Source: Verrucomicrobiota bacterium (GTDB lineage Bacteria > Verrucomicrobiota > Verrucomicrobiia > Opitutales > Opitutaceae). From it: DNA of 17,888 nt. A model generated the notes under the pieces. It saw nothing but the letters and a program-made list of their open reading frames with translations, made no database searches and was not told where the DNA came from. Made by a program: the position numbers and the translations under genes. The DNA lies in NCBI GenBank assembly GCA_003694825.1, contig RFJS01000176.1, positions 1 through 17,888 on the forward strand, read 5' to 3'. Below are positions 13,393 to 17,888 of this stretch, piece after piece. Each line of letters starts with the position of its first letter. The stretch's first letter is position 1.

Positions 13393-14772
13393 CTATCCGG
13401 TCGTCCGGATGGCGGCCGTTTCGACCGCGACTTTGAGACGGTTGTAGAGGTTTTCCACTTCGGTGCCGGGCCGGATGCGCAGGGCCTGGCGCAGCGGAGC
13501 GAGTGCTTTTTCGAGCATGCCGGCGTCGATGTAGAGGCGGGCGATGAAAAGCTGGGCGCCGTATTCGTAGTTTGGATCGCCCTTGATCCGCTCGAGGTGG
13601 TAGCGGGCCTTTTCGGTTTTCCCGGCGGCGGCATAGGCGCGGGCGAGACGGAAGAGCGTCTCGGGATCGAGCGGATCGATGGCCAGCGCCTCTTCGAAGG
13701 CGGCGATGGCGGCCACGGTATCGCCGTCACGCTCGGCGAGGCGGCCGCGAATGAGGGCGTGCCGGAGCCGGTCGCGCGGGGAGGCGCGGGCGGGATCGAC
13801 CTCGAGGGTGTTGATCAGGCGCCGGGCGAGCTCGGTTTCGTTTTGGGCGAGCAGACTGCGGGCGACGCTGATGAGCGTGGAAATCTTCGTGCCGGGCTGG
13901 AGCTCGAGGGCGGCGAGGTAGGCGCCGAGCGCCTTGTTGGGCATGTCCTGTCGGATGTAGATGTTGCCGAGCAGATAGAGGGCGTCGGCATCGACGGGGC
14001 CGAGCAGGCGGGCGATCTCGATGTTGCGGGCCGTCTCCGCAAGCTGGCCGAGCGCCAGATGGGCGTTGGCCTGCACGCGCCAGTATTCGAGGTTGCCCGG
14101 ATCGATCGCGAGCAGTTCATCGGCGGCGGTGATGGCTTCGCGGTGCCGGCCGGACTCGGCGAGGATGCGCATCTTGCCCTCGAGCCACTTGATTTCGGTG
14201 GGGGCGCGCAGAAGGGCCATGTCGTAGGCGACTTCGGCCGCGAGGTATTGGCGTTGCCGAAGCAGGGCGTAGCCGAGCATGCCGAACGTTTCGGCGTCGG
14301 AAGCGCCCAGTTCGATGCTGCGGGCGAGCGCCTCTGCGCCTTCGCCGAAACGATCGAGCTGCACGCGCAGCGTCCCGAGACTGTTCCAGGCGCGCTGGAA
14401 GTCAGGAAACTTGCGGATGGCGGTGAGGTATTGCCGCTCGGCTGCGGCGAACTCTCCGGCGGTGAAGTAGAGGTTGCCGAGCACCTGGTTGAAGGCCGCG
14501 CTCACCGGCTTTCCGTCGGCGAGGATCTCCTGGAGCATGGCGCGGGCGGCGGCGGGATCCTCGGCCATGAGCCCGGCGCGCTTTTCGAGGATGGCGGTCT
14601 CGACCTCGGAGATCGCCGGTTCTCGCGAAGAGAGCACCCCGTAGCTCGCGGCCATGCGCCGCTGGAATTCATCGCTGCCGAAGTCCGGCTTGCCGAGATC
14701 GGCATGCGAGGGAGAAGCGTTGGCGAGGACGAGGGCGAGAGCGGCGAGCGCGATGGTAAGCTGGCGTTTCAT
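13393..14772 (-). CDS. TPR-repeat periplasmic protein of the Ton operon
   Basis: A 459-residue protein. The signal peptide MKRQLTIALAALALVLANAS ends at about SHA (24), and the mature part is almost all tetratricopeptide repeats. Examples are FNQVLGNLYFTAGEFAAAERQ, RAWNSLGTLRVQLDRFGEGA, FGMLGYALLRQRQYLAAEVA, YLLGNIYIRQDMPNKALGAYL and TLFRLARAYAAAGKTEKARYH. I count at least eight, with the G-x-x-x-x-x-x-x-A spacing. The frame is open far upstream, but the ATG at 14772 is right because it starts the signal peptide and lies 17 bp after the tonB stop. TPR proteins recur at the end of TtpC-ExbB-ExbD-TonB operons, where they are thought to assist energy transfer or partner assembly; the role here is inference. 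It is transcribed last of the five operon genes. Confidence 0.92.
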   Translation of the reverse strand: MKRQLTIALAALALVLANASPSHADLGKPDFGSDEFQRRMAASYGVLSSREPAISEVETAILEKRAGLMAEDPAAARAMLQEILADGKPVSAAFNQVLGNLYFTAGEFAAAERQYLTAIRKFPDFQRAWNSLGTLRVQLDRFGEGAEALARSIELGASDAETFGMLGYALLRQRQYLAAEVAYDMALLRAPTEIKWLEGKMRILAESGRHREAITAADELLAIDPGNLEYWRVQANAHLALGQLAETARNIEIARLLGPVDADALYLLGNIYIRQDMPNKALGAYLAALELQPGTKISTLISVARSLLAQNETELARRLINTLEVDPARASPRDRLRHALIRGRLAERDGDTVAAIAAFEEALAIDPLDPETLFRLARAYAAAGKTEKARYHLERIKGDPNYEYGAQLFIARLYIDAGMLEKALAPLRQALRIRPGTEVENLYNRLKVAVETAAIRTTG

Positions 14773-14789
14773 GGGTATGGGCGGGGCGG

Positions 14790-15479
14790 CTACAGGCTGA
14801 AGGGGCTTTTCGAGCTTGGGCGATAGGAGACGACATGCTGCACCCACACGCTGACCGGCTTGCCGTTTTTGCGCGCGGGACGGAAACGCCAGTCCTTGAT
14901 CGCTTCCTTTACGCCGGGAATGAAGCGGGGATCGCTTGCATCGAGCACGTAGATGTTCTCGGTGCGGCCCTTTTCCGTGACGACGTAGAGGACGAGCGTC
15001 TCGCCATCCAGGGTGCGCAGTTCGTGCGGGATGCGGGGCATCGGGCCGTAGAGCCAGACCGGAATCTCGTCGACCTGATGGCGCTCGAAAATCGTGAACT
15101 CCGGTGTGAGTTCCGGCCGGGAAACTTCGAAGGGACGGTTCAGGTCCATTTCGATGGCGAGTTCCGGGTCGACCTGTGGATCGATATGGATGGCGAGAAA
15201 CTCCAGCGGAATCTCCGGCAGCGGCGCCGCCATGGTCGGATCGAATTTGAATGACTCGGTGAAACTGGAGGAGAGCGGCGGCGTCGTCTTTTTCTCCGGG
15301 ACCGGCCGCGGCGGGACGTAGGCGAAGGTCAGCTCGGGCAGTTCGGGGCTTTGCGGGCGGTCGACCACGATTGTCCCGGAGGCGATGGCGAGGAAAATCA
15401 GCAGGGTGACACCCGGTGCGCCGACCAGCGTGCGCCAGGAGTTGTTGCTGCGCCGGAGCTGCCGCTCGAATGTATTCAT
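14790..15479 (-). CDS. tonB: TonB-family energy-transducing protein
   Basis: A 229-residue protein with one N-terminal membrane helix (about 21-40, [19 protein letters not shown]). A proline-containing periplasmic linker ([20 protein letters not shown]) follows, then a C-terminal TonB domain from about 145 ([56 protein letters not shown]). The W-x-F-x-P-A-x-x-x-G-x-P-V block is the family hallmark. The linker is shorter and less Pro/Lys-rich than in E. coli TonB. TonB passes proton-motive-force energy from ExbB/ExbD to outer-membrane receptors. The ATG at 15479 overlaps the exbD stop as ATGA. No receptor gene is in the window, so the cargo is unknown. Confidence 0.93.
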   Translation of the reverse strand: MNTFERQLRRSNNSWRTLVGAPGVTLLIFLAIASGTIVVDRPQSPELPELTFAYVPPRPVPEKKTTPPLSSSFTESFKFDPTMAAPLPEIPLEFLAIHIDPQVDPELAIEMDLNRPFEVSRPELTPEFTIFERHQVDEIPVWLYGPMPRIPHELRTLDGETLVLYVVTEKGRTENIYVLDASDPRFIPGVKEAIKDWRFRPARKNGKPVSVWVQHVVSYRPSSKSPFSL

Positions 15480-15889
15480 TCCTCGACGTCGGCCCTGGTG
15501 GAAAAGTGGATCTTGCGCGCGCCCGCCGCCCGTGCCTCGCCGTAGGCCCTGGCGAATACGCCGTGGCTTGCCGCCTTGTCGGCCTGGATGATGACCGAAG
15601 CATCCGAGGCGAGCAGGACGCGCTGGATGGTCGGCCGGATGCCGGAGAGTCCGATTTCGCGTCCACCGTAGTAGACACGCTCATCGGCTGAGATGGCGAT
15701 GAGGATGCTGTCCTGTTCGAGAGGAACGGAGCTGGCCGCTTCCGGCTTGTCCACATCGATGCCGGTTTCTTCGACGAAGACGGTGGTGAGAATGAAGAAG
15801 ATCAGCAGGATGAAGACCACGTCGATCATCGGGGACAGGTTGATGTCCACGGATTCCTCGGATTCCTGATGGAGGGTTTCTTTCAGCAT
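15476..15889 (-). CDS. exbD: ExbD/TolR-family biopolymer transport protein
   Basis: A 137-residue protein: a short cytoplasmic N-terminus, one helix in [22 protein letters not shown], and a periplasmic domain through [20 protein letters not shown]. The Asp in [13 protein letters not shown] is the proton-carrying residue of the family. The start is taken as ATG 15889 ([15 protein letters not shown]), 4 nt after the exbB stop; an upstream ATG at 15949 would overlap exbB by 56 bp and add a Cys/Ser-rich stretch foreign to the family. With the ExbB pentamer it forms the proton-driven motor that powers TonB. Its stop overlaps tonB by 4 bp. Confidence 0.93.
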   Translation of the reverse strand: MLKETLHQESEESVDINLSPMIDVVFILLIFFILTTVFVEETGIDVDKPEAASSVPLEQDSILIAISADERVYYGGREIGLSGIRPTIQRVLLASDASVIIQADKAASHGVFARAYGEARAAGARKIHFSTRADVEE

Positions 15890-15893
15890 GGTT

Positions 15894-16517
15894 TCAGGTG
15901 TCGATGCGTGAGAGCAGGTGCATCTTTCGCTCGAGGATATCGAGTTCACGCCGCTGCGTCTCGCGCTTGATCCAGTGGATGAGAAAGAGGGCGGGGATGG
16001 CGATCATCAGGCCGGTCTGCGTGGTGATGAGGGCACGGGAAATGCCGTCGGAGACGGTGCGGGCGGTCTCCGAGCCGAGCTGCAGGGACATGCCGTGAAA
16101 TGTATCCAGCATGCCCATCACGGTGCCGAGGAGGCCGAGCAATGGAGCGGCGACAAGGAGAGCGTTGGCGTATTTCAGGCGGCTGCGAATGAGCTGTTTG
16201 AGTTGCAAGATCGTCTCGTCGTAGGTCTTCACCTGCAGCCGCAGCGGGTCATGGGCCCGGGTGCCGTAGTGCCGGCGCATGCGGGCGGTGATGCGCGGAA
16301 CGCCCGCGGCGGCCGCCGGAGTGGAGGCGGGCCGATACGGTTCGTCGGCGCGGCCGTTGCCATTGGCTTCGAGGGCGGTGTCGATATCGACGCCGCGGAC
16401 GAAGAGAAACAGGCCGATTGTGTGCTTGTAGAGCAGGATGGAGACGAGGGCGAGCGCGGCCATCACCGGACCGCCGGCGGAGATGGCGCGAATGAGGTCG
16501 TGGAGGTATTCAGGCAT
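15894..16517 (-). CDS. exbB: ExbB/TolQ-family proton channel protein
   Basis: A 207-residue MotA/TolQ/ExbB protein with three membrane helices: [20 protein letters not shown] near 18-37, [20 protein letters not shown] near 118-137, and [20 protein letters not shown] near 162-181. The [11 protein letters not shown] and [15 protein letters not shown] segments are the channel signature with its polar Thr residues. A stretch of about 30 residues after the first helix ([20 protein letters not shown]) is Ala/Pro-rich and low in complexity. The ATG at 16517 overlaps the stop of the upstream ttpC-like gene by 8 bp. This is the smaller of the two ExbB-type proteins in the operon. Confidence 0.93.
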   Translation of the reverse strand: MPEYLHDLIRAISAGGPVMAALALVSILLYKHTIGLFLFVRGVDIDTALEANGNGRADEPYRPASTPAAAAGVPRITARMRRHYGTRAHDPLRLQVKTYDETILQLKQLIRSRLKYANALLVAAPLLGLLGTVMGMLDTFHGMSLQLGSETARTVSDGISRALITTQTGLMIAIPALFLIHWIKRETQRRELDILERKMHLLSRIDT

Positions 16518-17888
16518 CGTTTCCGGCCGTGGGGGAGCGTTTGGACTCCTCGAGAGCGACGGTCTTCACAAACTCGAAGGCAACACGCTCCATGTCGCTG
16601 AATTTCGCGCGAATCATGCGCGTGAAGATGCCGTGCAGCACGAGGGTCGGGATGGCGACCATGAGGCCGAGTTCCGTCGTTACCAGGGCCTCGGAGATTC
16701 CGGCCGATAGAGCGCGCGGATCGCCGGTGCCGAAGACCGTGATCAGGGCGAAGGTGCGGATCATGCCGACAACCGTCCCGAGCAGCCCGAGCAGGGGGGC
16801 GGCCGCGGCGGTGATGGCGAGAAACGGCAGGTAGCGCTCCACCTGGGGGCGGCGCCGGAGAATGACGCTGAGCATCAGCTCTTCCAGCAGCACGCTGTTC
16901 GCGCCAATATTGCGTATGCCGAGCTCGAGCATCTCGCCGACTGGTCCGGCCACCTTGCGGGCTTTTTCGAGGGCGGCTGATTCGCGGCGGGCGAAGGCCT
17001 CGCGAATGATGGCCGAGAGCGCCTTCGATTCGATCGTGCGAAAACGGGAGATATCGATGATCTTGACGAGGCTGACGATCAGGGCGATGGCGCCGAGGCC
17101 GAGGATAATGTAGCCGACGAAGCCGCCGCGGCGGATGTGGTCGGCGACATCGATATTCGCCCCTTCCAGGGCGATGGCGCTGCCGAGGGAGGCGTCGAGG
17201 GGAAGACTCGAGGCGGTTCCGGCCAGAAACGCCGCGACGTGAGCGGCCGAGGCTGTATCGAGAGGCTGGATGCCCGGCTCGACGGTGCCGGCGTGAAACT
17301 GGAGCACGCCCGCCATCGGGTCGCCGCCGGCGGCGCCGGTGAAGTAGGCGGCCGGACCGATCACGGCGATGCGGCCCGGAATCAGCGCTCCCTGCGGCGT
17401 GATGGCCGCGCCTTCGAAGGTGTAGCCGCCGGGGAGCTTTTCGGCGCGCTCAAGGCCGATCTCCAGTGCCCTGAGGTAGAGGCCGGTTCGGTCGACGAGA
17501 GCGGGCGAGGCTTCGTCGAGGGACCGGCGGATTTCGGTGAGCGCCTCCTTGCAGGCCTGATCCTCGGCGATGTGTATCCGGCTTTCGAAACCGTCGAGGT
17601 ATTCGCGGAGAAAGCGCTCGGCGAATTCGGTGTCGGAGCGGAGAGCCTCGAGTTCGTTTTGCAGCGCCTCGAATGTCTTGTTGTTCTCGGAAGTGAGGCG
17701 GAGTGCCTCGTTCACCTGTTCCCGCAGTGCGAAATTTTCGTCCTCGAGGGCGCCGATTTCCTGGAGAAGGGGGACTTTCTCCGCGGCGATGGCGGCGGAT
17801 TGATCGCGATAGAGCTGCAAGGCAGTCTCGACGCGTTCCTGCAGGGTCTGCGCGGCATCTTGCGGCGAGGCGGAGAGGCCGGAGTGAA
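16510..17888 (-). CDS. TtpC-like long MotA/TolQ/ExbB protein, N-terminus beyond the window
   Basis: The frame is open to the right edge, with 458 residues visible; a TTG at 17820 is not a credible start because the helical pattern continues upstream to the edge. The first roughly 110 visible residues form a strong coiled coil (TLQERVETALQLYRDQ, LQEIGALEDENFALREQVNE, TFEALQNELEALRSDTEF). A periplasmic beta-rich domain follows (GGYTFEGAAITPQGALIPGR, VIGPAAYFTG). A helix comes next (GYIILGLGAIALIVSLVKI), and then the MotA/TolQ/ExbB domain with [15 protein letters not shown] and ALVTTELGLMVAIPTLVLHG. This layout matches the long ExbB of TtpC-type Ton systems in Vibrio and Shewanella, where a DUF3450 gene usually lies upstream; that gene would be outside this window. 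It overlaps exbB by 8 bp. Confidence 0.9.
   Translation of the reverse strand, partial: HSGLSASPQDAAQTLQERVETALQLYRDQSAAIAAEKVPLLQEIGALEDENFALREQVNEALRLTSENNKTFEALQNELEALRSDTEFAERFLREYLDGFESRIHIAEDQACKEALTEIRRSLDEASPALVDRTGLYLRALEIGLERAEKLPGGYTFEGAAITPQGALIPGRIAVIGPAAYFTGAAGGDPMAGVLQFHAGTVEPGIQPLDTASAAHVAAFLAGTASSLPLDASLGSAIALEGANIDVADHIRRGGFVGYIILGLGAIALIVSLVKIIDISRFRTIESKALSAIIREAFARRESAALEKARKVAGPVGEMLELGIRNIGANSVLLEELMLSVILRRRPQVERYLPFLAITAAAAPLLGLLGTVVGMIRTFALITVFGTGDPRALSAGISEALVTTELGLMVAIPTLVLHGIFTRMIRAKFSDMERVAFEFVKTVALEESKRSPTAGNDA

Noticed and set aside
13597..14826. 409-residue plus-strand open frame opposite the TPR gene
   Set aside because: It mirrors the TPR periodicity in the antisense frame, as expected for a GC-rich repeat gene; no signal peptide or family motif.
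13393..15756. Single 787-residue TPR protein running through the tonB region
   Set aside because: The first 328 codons are out-of-frame readings of exbD and tonB; the signal peptide at 14772 marks the true start.
1..17888. Mobile element, CRISPR array, phage or defence genes
   Set aside because: No transposase, integrase, spaced direct repeats or defence-type domains were seen, and base composition is even throughout.

Overview
The window is about 64-65% GC by eye, densely coding and free of rRNA, tRNA, CRISPR or insertion-sequence signals. The gene content points to a Gram-negative bacterium of the Verrucomicrobiota, most likely the Opitutales/Puniceicoccales side. The pointers are an Ig-domain surface protein of the type common there, a 30-residue COX24/AURKAIP1-like basic protein, a TtpC-type Ton operon with a TPR protein, and lipid A synthesis (LpxB). 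The taxonomic placement is inference from family knowledge, not from a marker gene.

Layout, left to right. (1) 2-2046, plus strand: an overlapping four-gene unit consisting of the end of a DUF3570 outer-membrane barrel, an ApbE-type FMN transferase, a TlpA-type thioredoxin-fold protein, and a 77-residue DUF4266-type lipoprotein ending in a Gly-rich Cys-Gly-Cys tail. This is the best candidate for a poorly described system. (2) 2143-4041: a secreted or surface Ig-like protein with a C-terminal tandem repeat. (3) 4177-5397: lpxB, converging on hemA with 8 bp between stop codons. (4) 9016-5406, minus strand: a tiny mS38/bS22-like gene with its own intrinsic terminator, followed by the overlapping rimO, hemX-like/ccsA-like and hemA genes. 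(5) 9172-13217, plus strand: a LacI-family regulator with a perfect palindrome just upstream of its start, followed by three oxidoreductases (D-2-hydroxyacid dehydrogenase, Ldh2-family dehydrogenase, SDR resembling D-mannonate oxidoreductase), probably a sugar-acid or hydroxyacid catabolic operon. (6) 17888-13393, minus strand: a Ton energy-transducing operon, ttpC-like (cut by the window edge), exbB, exbD, tonB, and a TPR lipoprotein-like or periplasmic partner.

How they work together. Group 1 has the hallmarks of an envelope redox module: a flavin transferase, a thiol oxidoreductase, a Cys-rich lipoprotein and a barrel, made with near-obligate translational coupling. Group 4 links ribosome modification (RimO acts on ribosomal protein S12) and a probable small-subunit protein with haem synthesis. 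Group 5 is a regulated catabolic cassette. Group 6 energises outer-membrane uptake, although no TonB-dependent receptor lies in the window. Functional calls rest on reading motifs in the translated sequence; no database search was run.
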